Shown here: positions 52,359 to 62,117 of the stretch, in pieces
Layout of the letters: each line of letters opens with the position of its first letter
Numbering within the stretch: position 1 is the first letter of the stretch
NCBI GenBank assembly: GCA_902799655.1
Contig: CADCBH010000004.1
Span: forward strand, 124,001-188,000
Source: an uncultured Bacteroidales bacterium
GTDB lineage: Bacteria; Bacteroidota; Bacteroidia; Bacteroidales; Bacteroidaceae
DNA: 64,000 nucleotides
Direction of reading: 5' to 3'
Notes under the pieces: model-generated
What the model was told of the DNA's origin: nothing
Databases searched by the model: none
What the model saw: the letters and a program-made list of their open reading frames with translations, nothing else
Program-made: the position numbers and the translations under genes

Positions 52359-55268
52359 TTAATAGCCAAAAATGTCTTCGATAGTCAAACGACGGACAGG
52401 ACCAATCTTGCCCAGAGACTCCATGTCGAGCTCCTTCTCATCACCAAGGATGATATAACGGTAGGGCTTGCGGGCAACCTGCTGCTGCTCGAAGCGGACG
52501 ATATCCTGGAGGGTGACATTCTGAAGGTCACGATACATCTTCTCGTTGAGGTCGTAGTCGAGACCCATGCGCTGCATAGCGAGATAGAGGTTGAGGACAC
52601 CCATCTTGGTGGTGCGCTGGCTGGCCAGCTGCTTGGTGACAGCCTCCTTGGCAATCTTGAAGGCGGCCTCGCTCTGTGGGATGGTGTCGAGAATCTGGTG
52701 GAACTGGCGTACGCAGTCCATCATCTTGTCGTTCTGGGTGATGATATGGGTGAAGAATGACTCCTTCTCGCCCTTCTTGCTGATGCGTCCGTAGTTGGCG
52801 CCAGCATTGTAGGCCAAGCCACGAGCCTCACGAAGCTCCTGGAAGACGATACCATTCATGCCGCCTCCGTAGTATTCGTTGAACACGGTGATGGTGGCTG
52901 TCTCATCGGGATTGAAGTCACGCTGCTCGTTGTGATACATGCGCATATAGATATTCTTCGCATCGTAAGGAGCAATCCATACCTCGTTCACGGGAGAGGT
53001 CTGCCTGGTGAAGGGCTGTCCATCGGGAACGGCCTTCAGCTGCTTAGGAGTCTTGTGCTGCTTGGTCAGAACAGACGACAGCTGCTTGGTGGTCATCGGA
53101 CCGTAGTAGAGCACGGTATGCTGCAGATTGCAGAGGTCGCCCACCAGATTGAGCAGCTGCTGGGGATCTGCCTCGCGGAGCTGCTTGGCAGTCATGTCGT
53201 CGCGACGCATATTGTGAGGACCATAGACGCAGTAGTAGTAGAGGTAGTCGAAGCAGGTGCGCTGGTCGCTCTTGGCGTTGTCACGATCCTTGAGCACCAT
53301 ATCGACATACTGGTCGTACGACTGCTTGTCGGCTTTGGCATTGTGGAGAACGGTCTCCATCAGCTTCAGGGCCTCGGTCATATTCTCATTAAGACCCGTC
53401 AACGAGATATGGAGCACATCTGCATTGACGCTCACGCTATAGTTACATGCCAGCTTATAGAACTGCTGCTTGATGTCGGCAGCTGTCAGCTTGTCTGTGC
53501 CGACATAGTTGAGATAGTCGCTGGCGACATCGTAACGGTTGTCGTCTTCATGGCCGAAATCATAGCGGAATACCAGTGTGAAGAGGTCGTTATCCACGTT
53601 CTGCTTGTAAAGAAGGGGCAGACCTTTCTTCACCTCGGTCTTGGTCATATCCTTCGAGAAATCGACAAAGACGGGCTGGATGGGCTCCACCTTCGACTGC
53701 TGGATATCCTTCACAAACTGGCTCACCAGGTCGCGGTTGGTGGGAATCGGAGTGATGGCGGGCTTATCAATCTTCTTCTGCAAGGTATCGACACCCTGCG
53801 TCTTGAACACGGTAGCATAGCCATCCTTGAAGAAGCGGTTGGCGAAATCCACAATCTGCTGCTTGGTCATACCTGCCACACGCTGCATCTTGCCCACATT
53901 CTGCTCCCAGGACACACCATTGATGAACGAGCGCATGTGCTGATTGACGCGCCAGCGGTTGTTCTCGACAGCATGCTGGTACGAGAGCTTCATATTGTTG
54001 ACGATGCTGGGCAACAGGTCGTCGCTGAACTTACCCTGTTTCAGATTATCCAGCTCAGCCAGCATGAGGCTGCGAACCTCCTCCAACGACTGACCGGGCT
54101 TGGGCTGACCAACCAGCAGGAACGACGAATAGTCCTGTTGGGTCTGCAAGCCCGTACCAGCACTCTGCACACGCATCTGCTGATTGAGGTTGAGGTCGAA
54201 GAGGCCTGCCTTGCCATTGCTCAGCATATCGCTGATAACATCAAGCGTATCACAAGCCAGCTCACTGGCTTTAGGTGCCAGCCAAGCCACCCATACCTGC
54301 TCGGTCTGCTTGCCAATGATAGTGGTGTCGGCAGGGGCCTTCAGCGGCTTCTGCTGGGGGAATACAGGCTGAGAGACATCAGCACCGGGCTTCCACTGTC
54401 CGAAATACTTCTCGATGAGGGCGATGGTCTTGTCGGGATCGAAGTCACCAGCCATACAGATGGCCACATTGTTGGGCACATACCACTTCTTGAAGTAGTT
54501 TTTGATATTGGTAATCGAAGGATTCTTCAGGTGATCCTGCGTACCGATAGTGGTCTGCGTACCATAGGGATGGGTAGGCGTCAACTTCTTGCCCAGCGCA
54601 CTCCATATCTTGTCGCCATCATCGGTGAGGTAGATGTTATACTCCTCGTAAACGGCCTCCAACTCAGTGTGGAAACCACGGATAACCATATTCTGGAAAC
54701 GGTCGGACTGCACCTTGGCCCAGTTCTCAATCTCGTTAGACGGGATATCCTCCGTATAGCACGTCACATCGTTGGAGGTAAAGGCATTGGTGCCCTGAGC
54801 ACCAATGGCAGCCATCAACTTGTCGTACTCGTTGGGGATGAAGTACTTGGCAGCTACCTGCGACACACTGTCAATCTCATGGTAGGCCTGCTTACGCTGT
54901 GCAGGGTCGGTCAGCTTGCGATAAGCTTCGTAGCGCTGCTCAATCTCGTCGAGCAGAGGCTGCTCGGCAGCAGGATTGGTAGTACCGAACTGCTTGGTGC
55001 CCTTGAACATCAGGTGCTCCAGATAATGGGCGAGACCCGTTGTCTCAGCAGGGTCGTTCTTAGATCCCGTACGCACGGCGATATACGTCTGAATACGGGG
55101 TTTCTCCTTGTTTACAGAGAAATACACCTTCAGGCCGTTATCGAGCGTATAGATACGTGTCTTCGTGATATCGCCCGATACCGTCTGGTAATGATAGTCT
55201 TTAGCTTGTGTCCCCAATGACAGCGCTGCAAAGCAGGCAGCCATCATCACTCTGAATGTAGTTTTCAT
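52359..55268 (-). CDS. M16-family zinc metallopeptidase, two-repeat form
   Basis: 969 residues with a signal peptide (MKTTFRVMMAACFAALSLGT, then QAK), so periplasmic. The inverted zinc motif HYLEH is at 81-85, within GLAHYLEHLMFKG. A second glutamate ligand is expected in ELEAVYEEYN further on. The length fits two M16 halves plus linkers; the C-terminal half (from ~520) has no HxxEH and is probably the inactive partner. Last gene of an hflX-DUF4954-M16 run, 16 bases after the DUF4954 gene. Confidence 0.9.
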   Translation of the reverse strand: MKTTFRVMMAACFAALSLGTQAKDYHYQTVSGDITKTRIYTLDNGLKVYFSVNKEKPRIQTYIAVRTGSKNDPAETTGLAHYLEHLMFKGTKQFGTTNPAAEQPLLDEIEQRYEAYRKLTDPAQRKQAYHEIDSVSQVAAKYFIPNEYDKLMAAIGAQGTNAFTSNDVTCYTEDIPSNEIENWAKVQSDRFQNMVIRGFHTELEAVYEEYNIYLTDDGDKIWSALGKKLTPTHPYGTQTTIGTQDHLKNPSITNIKNYFKKWYVPNNVAICMAGDFDPDKTIALIEKYFGQWKPGADVSQPVFPQQKPLKAPADTTIIGKQTEQVWVAWLAPKASELACDTLDVISDMLSNGKAGLFDLNLNQQMRVQSAGTGLQTQQDYSSFLLVGQPKPGQSLEEVRSLMLAELDNLKQGKFSDDLLPSIVNNMKLSYQHAVENNRWRVNQHMRSFINGVSWEQNVGKMQRVAGMTKQQIVDFANRFFKDGYATVFKTQGVDTLQKKIDKPAITPIPTNRDLVSQFVKDIQQSKVEPIQPVFVDFSKDMTKTEVKKGLPLLYKQNVDNDLFTLVFRYDFGHEDDNRYDVASDYLNYVGTDKLTAADIKQQFYKLACNYSVSVNADVLHISLTGLNENMTEALKLMETVLHNAKADKQSYDQYVDMVLKDRDNAKSDQRTCFDYLYYYCVYGPHNMRRDDMTAKQLREADPQQLLNLVGDLCNLQHTVLYYGPMTTKQLSSVLTKQHKTPKQLKAVPDGQPFTRQTSPVNEVWIAPYDAKNIYMRMYHNEQRDFNPDETATITVFNEYYGGGMNGIVFQELREARGLAYNAGANYGRISKKGEKESFFTHIITQNDKMMDCVRQFHQILDTIPQSEAAFKIAKEAVTKQLASQRTTKMGVLNLYLAMQRMGLDYDLNEKMYRDLQNVTLQDIVRFEQQQVARKPYRYIILGDEKELDMESLGKIGPVRRLTIEDIFGY

Positions 55269-55284
55269 GTTTTACTTTTCTTTA

Positions 55285-57138
55285 TTATTCTTCATAATCT
55301 ATTTCATGATCCAGCTTAGAGATGAAGTCGTCGAAGACATCCTGATCGACATCACCCATTGCAAACTCCTTCTCGGCATCCTTGCGAATCTCGGCAATCC
55401 AGGCGCGACGGGCCTTGACATAGTCCTCACGGATGCGCTGTATGGCAGCCTCGTCGATTTCTTCGAGACCATAGTAGTCGAGAATCAGCTGGTAGGTCCA
55501 TGTCCACTGGTATTCGCGGTAGTGGTCGTTGATCTCATCGAAACGGCTGAGTACCTCATGGATGCTCTCAACAGACCCGTTCTTGATATCCTCGAGCAGG
55601 CGCTGCTCCTCGCTGGCAGGCAGCAGCAGACCAGAGAGGTCGTTCCACTGTCCCAGTCCGATTTCACCTACAGACTTGCCCAGCCAATTACCCTTGACGG
55701 CACGCTTCAAGACGGCACCCATATAGATGCGCAGGGCGATATCGTAGTATTTGATACCCTTCTTCAGAGACGAGGCGTTGATGATATACTCCTGGAAGTT
55801 GTACGACGACACGTTGTTGCCACCAGCCTGACGCAGGTTTTCCAATATCTTCTTACCCTCGACAATCTCACCCACCGTGAAAGGCGACAGCCAGTCGAAG
55901 TTGATGATGCTCTTGCGCGAAGAGGCGGCACGCTTGTCGCGCTTGGGCCACTTCTTGATATCACGGTAGAGGCCCACCGTGGTGATGTTACGACCTGGTA
56001 CGATATACATCGTCTCACCATAGGCCAACAGATAGGCAAAGGGCAGGCAACGCATGTCGGGATGGTTCATCAGCTTGCCGAAGCAGACGCTGAAGGCACC
56101 AATCTTGGCAGGCATCAGCACATAGGCACCAGAGGCCGTCTTCGTACCACGTTCCAAGACACCATAGTGCATGGGGCCCATCTTATAGGCATGGTTGGAG
56201 AAGTTGGTGTTGGAGCCAGCATTATAGAATGAGAACTCACCACCGATGAGCAGCGAGCTCTTATGGTGCGACGCTGAGAACGGGCCGCAGAAAGCAGCAC
56301 AGGCCTCACCATTGGCCATAAACGAGTTAGCAAAGAACACGCTGGCCTCGGCAGTAAAGCCGTTGGTAATCTGACAGGCCTCACCCACGAAGCAGTCCTG
56401 CATCTTCACGGAGTTGGTGATAGAGCAGCCATTCGAGATGATGCTGTTCTCGCAGATAACACCCGTACCGATATACACGGAATCGTCTTTCGAGCTCAGG
56501 ATGGTACAGTCACACAGACGAGCAGCACCATTGATCTCGCAGTCTTCCTTGATGACCGTATTGGTAATCTCCTTCGAGTTGATGATCTTCACGCCATTGC
56601 CTATCGTGCCTCGATCGGGCTGGGTGAAACGTATCTCCTCGTTGATCAGGCGCATAATACTGTCTTTCAGCTGTTTGTCCTTGAAATATTTCACCATGAA
56701 GGCAGCCAGCTGTGAGTTGAGATCGTGGAAGAGCACCACATTGCCATCGCCCATCTCGTTGAGGACGCTGATCAGATGGCCTTCACCAAAGGAAGCACCC
56801 TCAGTGGTCTCCATCGTCGAGATATTCGAGATATAGCAGTCGTCGCCAATGGTATAGTTGTTGATGAAGTTGCCAACCTTCTCGATGAGACAGTTGTCGC
56901 CCACAGTGACATTGCGCAGGGTGGCATCATTGATACCAGAGTGTTTCACAAAGCCTTTGGACACTTCCACCTGCTTCTCGAAGACACCCAGTCGGATGTC
57001 GCCATAGAAGATGACACGATGGAAGTTGTAGGGAGAAAACTCCTCAGCGACCTTTACGCGCTGCCAGTCTTCAGCCCAACAGCTATTATTCTCGAGGACC
57101 TGTATCTCCTCGCTGGTTAAATGTCTGTAGTCTCTCAT
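55285..57138 (-). CDS. DUF4954 protein with left-handed beta-helix repeats
   Basis: 617 residues of the DUF4954 family found in Bacteroidota. Residues ~60-330 contain hexapeptide-type repeats (VTVGDNCLIEKVGNFINNYT, DSVYIGTGVICENSIISNG) typical of left-handed beta-helix transferases or sugar-nucleotide-related proteins. The C-terminal ~200 residues are helical. No signal peptide. Function unknown. Sits between hflX and the M16 peptidase with short gaps. Confidence 0.8.
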   Translation of the reverse strand: MRDYRHLTSEEIQVLENNSCWAEDWQRVKVAEEFSPYNFHRVIFYGDIRLGVFEKQVEVSKGFVKHSGINDATLRNVTVGDNCLIEKVGNFINNYTIGDDCYISNISTMETTEGASFGEGHLISVLNEMGDGNVVLFHDLNSQLAAFMVKYFKDKQLKDSIMRLINEEIRFTQPDRGTIGNGVKIINSKEITNTVIKEDCEINGAARLCDCTILSSKDDSVYIGTGVICENSIISNGCSITNSVKMQDCFVGEACQITNGFTAEASVFFANSFMANGEACAAFCGPFSASHHKSSLLIGGEFSFYNAGSNTNFSNHAYKMGPMHYGVLERGTKTASGAYVLMPAKIGAFSVCFGKLMNHPDMRCLPFAYLLAYGETMYIVPGRNITTVGLYRDIKKWPKRDKRAASSRKSIINFDWLSPFTVGEIVEGKKILENLRQAGGNNVSSYNFQEYIINASSLKKGIKYYDIALRIYMGAVLKRAVKGNWLGKSVGEIGLGQWNDLSGLLLPASEEQRLLEDIKNGSVESIHEVLSRFDEINDHYREYQWTWTYQLILDYYGLEEIDEAAIQRIREDYVKARRAWIAEIRKDAEKEFAMGDVDQDVFDDFISKLDHEIDYEE

Positions 57139-57159
57139 AAATTGTATGGTGTTTTGGTT

Positions 57160-58407
57160 CTATTCTTCTACTTGATAGAGGAAATCGTTGTAAGGATACT
57201 TCTGCACGTGCAGTTCACGCACCTTCTGGTAAAGCACCTCACGGAGTTCATCGATATTCTCTTTCTGCTTGGCAGAGATAAACAGGCAGTCGCCCTGCAT
57301 CTTGGCCATCCACGTCTTCTTCAGGCTGTCAAGAGAGATATTCTCACGCGTAGGAGGCGTGAGGTCATCCTCATCTTGAGGTGTCCACGTGTAGGCATCT
57401 ATCTTGTTGAATACCAACATCGAGGGTTTATCGGCACAGCCTAGGTCGCCCAGCGTCTTCTCAACGACAGTGATCTGTTCCTCGAAATCGGGATGTGAGA
57501 TATCGACCACATGCACCAGCAGGTCGGCCTCGCGCACCTCGTCGAGGGTTGACTTGAACGAGTCCACCAAGTCGGTAGGCAGCTTGCGGATGAAACCTAC
57601 GGTATCGGCCAACAGGAACGGCAGATTGTCGATGACCATCTTACGAACAGTGGTGTCGAGCGTAGCAAAGAGCTTGTTCTCAGCAAAGACATCACTCTTG
57701 GCCAACAGGTTCATCATGGTCGACTTACCCACATTGGTATATCCCACCAACGCCACGCGGATGAGTCGCCCACGGTTCTTACGCTGGGTGGTCTTCTGAC
57801 GATCAATCTCCTCCAGACGCTCCTTCAGCAAAGAGATACGCTGACGGATGATGCGCTGGTCCATCTCCAACTGAGTCTCACCAGGTCCGCGCAAGCCTAC
57901 AGAGCCTTTACCGCCACCACTACCGGAGCCACCACCCTGTCGTTCCAAGTGGGTCCACAGACGTTGCAGACGGGGCAGCATATAGCGATACTGCGCCAGC
58001 TCCACCTGTGTCTTGGCCTCAGCGGTCTGGGCTCGCATAGCGAAGATATCGAGGATGAGCGAGGTGCGGTCAAGAATCTTCACTTTCAGTTCAGCCTCGA
58101 TGTTACGTATCTGCTTGGCTGACAGCTCATCGTCGAAGATGACCATACCCACGGGTTCGTCAAGGTCTTCCTGTTGCTTGATATATTGCCTGATTTCTTC
58201 CAGTTTTCCCTTGCCGACATAGGTCACCTGACTGGGGCCCTGAACCTTCTGCGTAAAGCGCTTGATGGTGACGGCACCTGCTGTATCTGCCAGGAATTCC
58301 AATTCGTCAAGGTATTCTTTTGTCTTGGCCTCATCCTGCTGCTGTGTAATCAGTCCGACCAGCACGGCAGTCTCGGCTTTGGCTTCAGAAATCACGAATT
58401 CTTTCAT
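57160..58407 (-). CDS. hflX: GTPase HflX
   Basis: About 415 residues from the ATG at 58407 (MKEFVISEAKAETAVL). The longer frame to 58449 would run into the -7 box at 58430-58437. N-terminal HflX domain with YVGKGKLEEI and VIFDDELSAKQIRNIE, a glycine-rich loop and GLRGPGETQLEMD, then the G domain with VALVGYTNVGKSTMMNLL, DTVGFIRKLP and NKID. HflX rescues or splits stalled ribosomes after stress. Likely first gene of the hflX-DUF4954-M16 operon. Confidence 0.95.
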   Translation of the reverse strand: MKEFVISEAKAETAVLVGLITQQQDEAKTKEYLDELEFLADTAGAVTIKRFTQKVQGPSQVTYVGKGKLEEIRQYIKQQEDLDEPVGMVIFDDELSAKQIRNIEAELKVKILDRTSLILDIFAMRAQTAEAKTQVELAQYRYMLPRLQRLWTHLERQGGGSGSGGGKGSVGLRGPGETQLEMDQRIIRQRISLLKERLEEIDRQKTTQRKNRGRLIRVALVGYTNVGKSTMMNLLAKSDVFAENKLFATLDTTVRKMVIDNLPFLLADTVGFIRKLPTDLVDSFKSTLDEVREADLLVHVVDISHPDFEEQITVVEKTLGDLGCADKPSMLVFNKIDAYTWTPQDEDDLTPPTRENISLDSLKKTWMAKMQGDCLFISAKQKENIDELREVLYQKVRELHVQKYPYNDFLYQVEE

Positions 58408-58429
58408 ACGTACATAATTATTATGGCTG

Positions 58430-58437
58430 CAAAGGTA
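58430..58437 (-). promoter_or_regulatory. Candidate -7 box for hflX
   Basis: TACCTTTG on the minus strand, 22 bases before the chosen hflX start; supports that start. Confidence 0.5.
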
Positions 58438-58480
58438 CAAAAAAAACACAATTTATAATGCATTATCCATAAATTATTTG

Positions 58481-58488
58481 TACTTTTG
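58481..58488 (+). promoter_or_regulatory. Candidate -7 box for nagB
   Basis: TACTTTTG, 35 bases before the nagB start codon. No consensus -33 box. Confidence 0.5.
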
Positions 58489-58523
58489 CAATCGATTATA
58501 CAGAACTAAAAGAATAAAACCTT

Positions 58524-59318
58524 ATGAGAGTAATTATTGAATCTGACTATCAAAAGATGTCACAATGGGCTGCCGAGCATGTCATTGAGCGCATCAATGC
58601 CTTCCAGCCCACCAAGGAGAAGCCCTTTGTTCTGGGTCTTCCCACCGGATCTTCACCCGAAGGAATGTATGCCTGTCTGGTAAAGGCCAACAAGGAAGGT
58701 CGCGTATCGTTCAAGAACGTGCTAACGTTCAACATGGACGAATATGTCGGTCTGCCTGAGTCACATCCTGAGAGCTACCACTCGTTCATGGCCCGCAACC
58801 TGTTCGACCATATAGACTGTCCCAAGGAGAATATCCACATCCTGAATGGCAACGCCAAGGATCTGGCTGCCGAGTGCGCCCACTATGAGGAGATGATTCG
58901 CGAGGCTGGTGGTATCCACCTGTTCATCGGCGGTATCGGTCCCGACGGCCACATCGCCTTCAACGAGCCCTACTCATCACTCACCAGCCGTACTCGCGTA
59001 AAGACGCTGACAACAGATACCATCATTGCCAACAGCCGTTTCTTCGACAACGACGTCAACAAGGTGCCCAAGCTGGCACTGACCGTTGGTGTAGGTACTG
59101 TGATGGATGCTCAGGAGGTGATGATTCTTGTCAACGGCCACCACAAGGCACGTGCCTTGAAGGCTGCCATCGAGGGCGCTGTCACTCACGAGTGGACTAT
59201 CTCTGCCCTGCAGATGCACCAGCACGGCATCATCGTAGCCGACGAGCCCGCTACTGACGAGCTGAAAGTCGCTACATACAAATACTTCAAGGATATCGAG
59301 AAAGACAACCTGATCTAA
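58524..59318 (+). CDS. nagB: Glucosamine-6-phosphate deaminase
   Basis: 264 residues, the family's usual size. Converts glucosamine-6-phosphate to fructose-6-phosphate and ammonia. Motifs are [16 protein letters not shown] (phosphate site), [11 protein letters not shown] (catalytic Asp), [14 protein letters not shown], and [18 protein letters not shown]. Single gene; its end is convergent with the esterase gene, 3 bases apart. Confidence 0.95.
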   Translation: MRVIIESDYQKMSQWAAEHVIERINAFQPTKEKPFVLGLPTGSSPEGMYACLVKANKEGRVSFKNVLTFNMDEYVGLPESHPESYHSFMARNLFDHIDCPKENIHILNGNAKDLAAECAHYEEMIREAGGIHLFIGGIGPDGHIAFNEPYSSLTSRTRVKTLTTDTIIANSRFFDNDVNKVPKLALTVGVGTVMDAQEVMILVNGHHKARALKAAIEGAVTHEWTISALQMHQHGIIVADEPATDELKVATYKYFKDIEKDNLI

Positions 59319-59321
59319 CGA

Positions 59322-60140
59322 TCAATCCTCGTTCTCTAATACTTCGGGGGGCGGCACATTCTTCATCATATCGGTGTAGGCGTTTTTAAGTTCGCTACGG
59401 TCGATAGTGATATCACGACGAATGGGCCGTCCCTCGTCTTTGATACAATGGGAGAAGAGCCACTGGTAGGTCTTCTTCAGATAGAATACACGCGCTGGGG
59501 CGCCATGATTGGCACCCTGCCACCAGTCGTAACGCAGACGGCTATCATTATGAGCCGCCTCCAAAGCGTTCACCACCTTCTTCGACTCTTTGATATTGAC
59601 AGCACGATCGGCAGTGCCGTGGATAATCCACAACGGAACCTGTCCCAAAGGCTGGACATCACGCAACGTGCTGCCACCACACATGGCTAATGCTGCGGCC
59701 ACCTTCTCAGGATAGGTGCCGGCAAAGTCCATCGTGCCATAGCCGCCCAGCGACATACCCAACACATAGATACGTGTGGAGTCGCAGGCATAGTGCTGAC
59801 GCGTCCATTCCAACACATCGTTAATCTTCTTGGGATTCCATGAGCCACTAGGATTCTGGGGTACGATAACCAATGCCGGAATCTCGCGACCTCTGACAAT
59901 GGCATCAAGCGGCCCATAGCGACGCGAGCGATTGATGTCGCGTCCGCAAAGGCTGGCACCATGCAGGAAGATGACTACAGGGGTATTCTCTTGGGAGAAA
60001 TAATAGTCCCCAGGCTGATAGACCCAGAAATCATATCCGCCAGGTATCACACCCCGATGGGCGGTCAGGAAGTCGTACTGGGCTACAGACGTCAGGGTCA
60101 TAGCCACCAGACATATTGTCAACAGCAAGATTCGTTTCAT
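59322..60140 (-). CDS. Secreted alpha/beta-hydrolase, esterase/poly-ester depolymerase-like
   Basis: About 272 residues from the ATG at 60140, which gives a clean signal peptide (MKRILLLTICLVAMTLTSVA, cleavage before Q). The frame's first Met, 12 codons earlier, precedes a non-hydrophobic stretch and is less likely. Nucleophile elbow GMSLGGYGT, oxyanion-region VIFLHGASLCGRD and a C-terminal catalytic His in GANHGAPAR. The mature protein would be periplasmic or exported. Substrate not determined; feruloyl or acetyl esters of plant polymers are plausible. Confidence 0.75.
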   Translation of the reverse strand: MKRILLLTICLVAMTLTSVAQYDFLTAHRGVIPGGYDFWVYQPGDYYFSQENTPVVIFLHGASLCGRDINRSRRYGPLDAIVRGREIPALVIVPQNPSGSWNPKKINDVLEWTRQHYACDSTRIYVLGMSLGGYGTMDFAGTYPEKVAAALAMCGGSTLRDVQPLGQVPLWIIHGTADRAVNIKESKKVVNALEAAHNDSRLRYDWWQGANHGAPARVFYLKKTYQWLFSHCIKDEGRPIRRDITIDRSELKNAYTDMMKNVPPPEVLENED

Positions 60141-60195
60141 GGGGTCAAAGTTACGAAGAAATCTGGTAAAAGCCAAATAATTAAGTAAAATTAAA

Positions 60196-60222
60196 GCGGA
60201 CAGGGTGTCTTACCCTATCCGC
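60196..60222 (-). terminator. Hairpin in the leader of the esterase gene
   Basis: 11-bp arms GCGGACAGGGT/ACCCTATCCGC with one mismatch and a 5-base loop. On the minus strand TTTAATTTTACTT follows, as for an intrinsic terminator. It lies between the esterase's -7 box and its start, so it would be a leader attenuator or a leftover terminator of a lost gene. Confidence 0.55.
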
Positions 60223-60252
60223 CTTCGTCTTAGTAGTTAGTTTGTCGTAGCG

Positions 60253-60282
60253 TTATCTGATCACAGCCTTTTTGCCGTTATA
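60253..60282 (-). pseudogene. Possible 3'-end remnant of a T9SS cargo gene
   Basis: Ten minus-strand codons read YNGKKAVIR followed by TAA, resembling the last residues of type IX secretion C-terminal domains (GKKxVIR-type). The terminator-like hairpin at 60196-60222 follows it. Upstream codons (LTLQQRKR) do not continue the domain. Chance is a real alternative at this length. Confidence 0.3.
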
Positions 60283-60297
60283 CCTTTTTCTTTGCTG

Positions 60298-60305
60298 CAA
60301 AGTTA
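60298..60305 (-). promoter_or_regulatory. Candidate -7 box upstream of the esterase gene
   Basis: TAACTTTG on the minus strand, 157 bases before the esterase start at 60140, so the leader would be long and would contain the hairpin at 60196-60222. Confidence 0.4.
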
Positions 60306-60412
60306 GTGCATTTACCTGATATGTGCTTTAAAAAGATGCGAAAAACATCCGTAAACGTTTTCATAGGGAAAGATATTTGTGCATGATGCATGATTAATTA
60401 TTAATTATTTAG

Positions 60413-60420
60413 TACCTTTG
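60413..60420 (+). promoter_or_regulatory. -7-like box at the start of the U32 gene
   Basis: TACCTTTG only 5 bases before the ATG at 60426. If used, the transcript would be nearly leaderless or translation would start at a later codon. Confidence 0.35.
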
Positions 60421-60425
60421 CACCC

Positions 60426-61670
60426 ATGAATCAGTTATCAGACTATGAAATTATGGCTCCTGTGGGGAGCCGCGACTCGTTGGCAGCAGCCCTGAAGGCT
60501 GGTGCAGGGTCGGTATATTTCGGTGTGGAACAGCTGAATATGCGTTCGCATTCGGCTAATCACTTCACGATTGACGACCTGCGCGAGATTGCCGCCACCT
60601 GCGAGGAACATGGCGTCAAGTCGTATCTGACTGTCAACACCATCATCTATGGCGAGGATATCGAGCTCATGCACCAGATTATCGATGCTGCCAAGGAAGC
60701 ACGCATCTCAGCAGTGATTGCCTGCGACGTCGCAGTGATGCAGTACTGTCGTCAGCAAGGCGTTGAGGTCCATCTTTCCACACAGCTCAATATCTCGAAT
60801 ATCGAGGCACTGAAGTTCTATGCGCAGTTTGCCGACGTCGTGGTACTGGCCCGTGAACTGAATATGGATCAGGTGGCTGACATCTATCGCCAGATTGAGG
60901 AACAGCATATCTGTGGACCTTCAGGCCAGCTGGTACGCATCGAGATGTTCTGTCATGGTGCACTGTGCATGGCGGTCAGCGGCAAGTGTTATATGAGTCT
61001 CGACAATACGGGACGTTCGGCCAACCGCGGTGCCTGCATGCAGATCTGCCGTCGCTCGTATGTCGTTACGGATCGCGAGACGGGTACGGAACTGGAGATT
61101 GACAACAAGTATATCATGTCGCCCAAAGACCTGAAGACCATCCGCTTCATCGACCGTATGATGACATCGGGTGTTCGTGTCTTCAAGATAGAAGGTCGTG
61201 CGCGAGGTCCCGAATATGTCCTGACTGTGGTACAATGCTACCGCGAGGCCATTCAGAGCGTGCTCGACGGCACCTTCACCGAAGACAAGAAAGATGCTTG
61301 GGACGAGAGGCTGGCAACGGTCTTCAACCGCGGATTCTGGGACGGCTATTATCAAGGTCAGACGTTGGGTGAGTGGAACAAGAACTACGGCTCCAACGCC
61401 ACCGAACGTAAGCAATATATCGGCAAAGGCGTGAAGTACTTCTCACGTCTGGGTGTTGCTGAGTTTACGGTAGAGGCCGATACCTTCAGCGTGGGCGACA
61501 AGATGCTGATTACAGGTCCGACAACGGGTGCCCTCTACGTGACTGTTGACGAGATTCACGATGACATTCAGTCTGTACAGACGGCCCAACAGGGTACACG
61601 TGTCAGCATCAAGGTGCCCGAGAAGGTGCGCCCCTCGGATAAATTATTCAAGATTATCAAGTCGTCATAA
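60426..61670 (+). CDS. Peptidase U32 family protein (tRNA/rRNA hydroxylation type)
   Basis: 414 residues. Family motif is visible as EMFCHGALCMAVSGKC with further cysteines in GACMQIC, the four-cysteine set of U32 proteins. The N-terminus YEIMAPVGSRDSLAAALKAG starts a TIM-barrel-like domain. Members such as TrhP and RlhA hydroxylate tRNA or 23S rRNA bases, while older annotations say collagenase or protease. The substrate here is not determined. 27 bases before sufE. Confidence 0.88.
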   Translation: MNQLSDYEIMAPVGSRDSLAAALKAGAGSVYFGVEQLNMRSHSANHFTIDDLREIAATCEEHGVKSYLTVNTIIYGEDIELMHQIIDAAKEARISAVIACDVAVMQYCRQQGVEVHLSTQLNISNIEALKFYAQFADVVVLARELNMDQVADIYRQIEEQHICGPSGQLVRIEMFCHGALCMAVSGKCYMSLDNTGRSANRGACMQICRRSYVVTDRETGTELEIDNKYIMSPKDLKTIRFIDRMMTSGVRVFKIEGRARGPEYVLTVVQCYREAIQSVLDGTFTEDKKDAWDERLATVFNRGFWDGYYQGQTLGEWNKNYGSNATERKQYIGKGVKYFSRLGVAEFTVEADTFSVGDKMLITGPTTGALYVTVDEIHDDIQSVQTAQQGTRVSIKVPEKVRPSDKLFKIIKSS

Positions 61671-61697
61671 AACGAAATATCGAAAAAGAAGAAGAAT

Positions 61698-62117
61698 ATG
61701 AGCATTAATGACATTCAAGACGAGATCATAGAAGAGTTCTCTGGCTTTGATGACTGGATGGACAAATACCAGTTGCTGATTGATTTAGGCAACGATCAGG
61801 AACCCCTGGATGAGCGTTATAAGACGGAGAGCAATCTGATTGACGGCTGTCAGAGCCGCGTATGGCTCCAAGCCGACTATCACGACGGCATTATCGACTT
61901 CACGGCAGAGAGTGATGCGCTTATCGTCAAAGGCATTGTAGCCCTCTTGATACGCGTACTCAGCGGACAAACGCCCAAGGATATCCTCGACGCTGACCTT
62001 TACTTTATTGACCAAATCGGTTTGAAGGAGCATCTCTCACCTACCCGCTCGAACGGACTGCTGGCAATGGTGAAGCAGATGCGCATGTATGCACTAGCGT
62101 TTAGCGCGAAGAGCTGA
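61698..62117 (+). CDS. sufE: Cysteine desulfuration protein SufE
   Basis: 139 residues of the SufE family, which accepts sulfur from SufS for Fe-S cluster assembly. The motif LIDGCQSRVWL contains the sulfur-accepting cysteine; the surrounding FDDWMDKYQLLIDLGNDQEP and a C-terminal helix MVKQMRMYA are typical. Downstream of the U32 gene, whose cysteine motif may bind an Fe-S cluster. The stop lies 24 bases inside the end of the opposite-strand phosphatase gene. Confidence 0.92.
   Translation: MSINDIQDEIIEEFSGFDDWMDKYQLLIDLGNDQEPLDERYKTESNLIDGCQSRVWLQADYHDGIIDFTAESDALIVKGIVALLIRVLSGQTPKDILDADLYFIDQIGLKEHLSPTRSNGLLAMVKQMRMYALAFSAKS

Noticed and set aside
52932..55220. Very long plus-strand open frame (762 codons) opposite the M16 peptidase gene
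   Set aside because: The minus strand encodes a full-length M16 peptidase with signal peptide and HxxEH. The antisense frame has no recognisable motif and exists because of codon usage.
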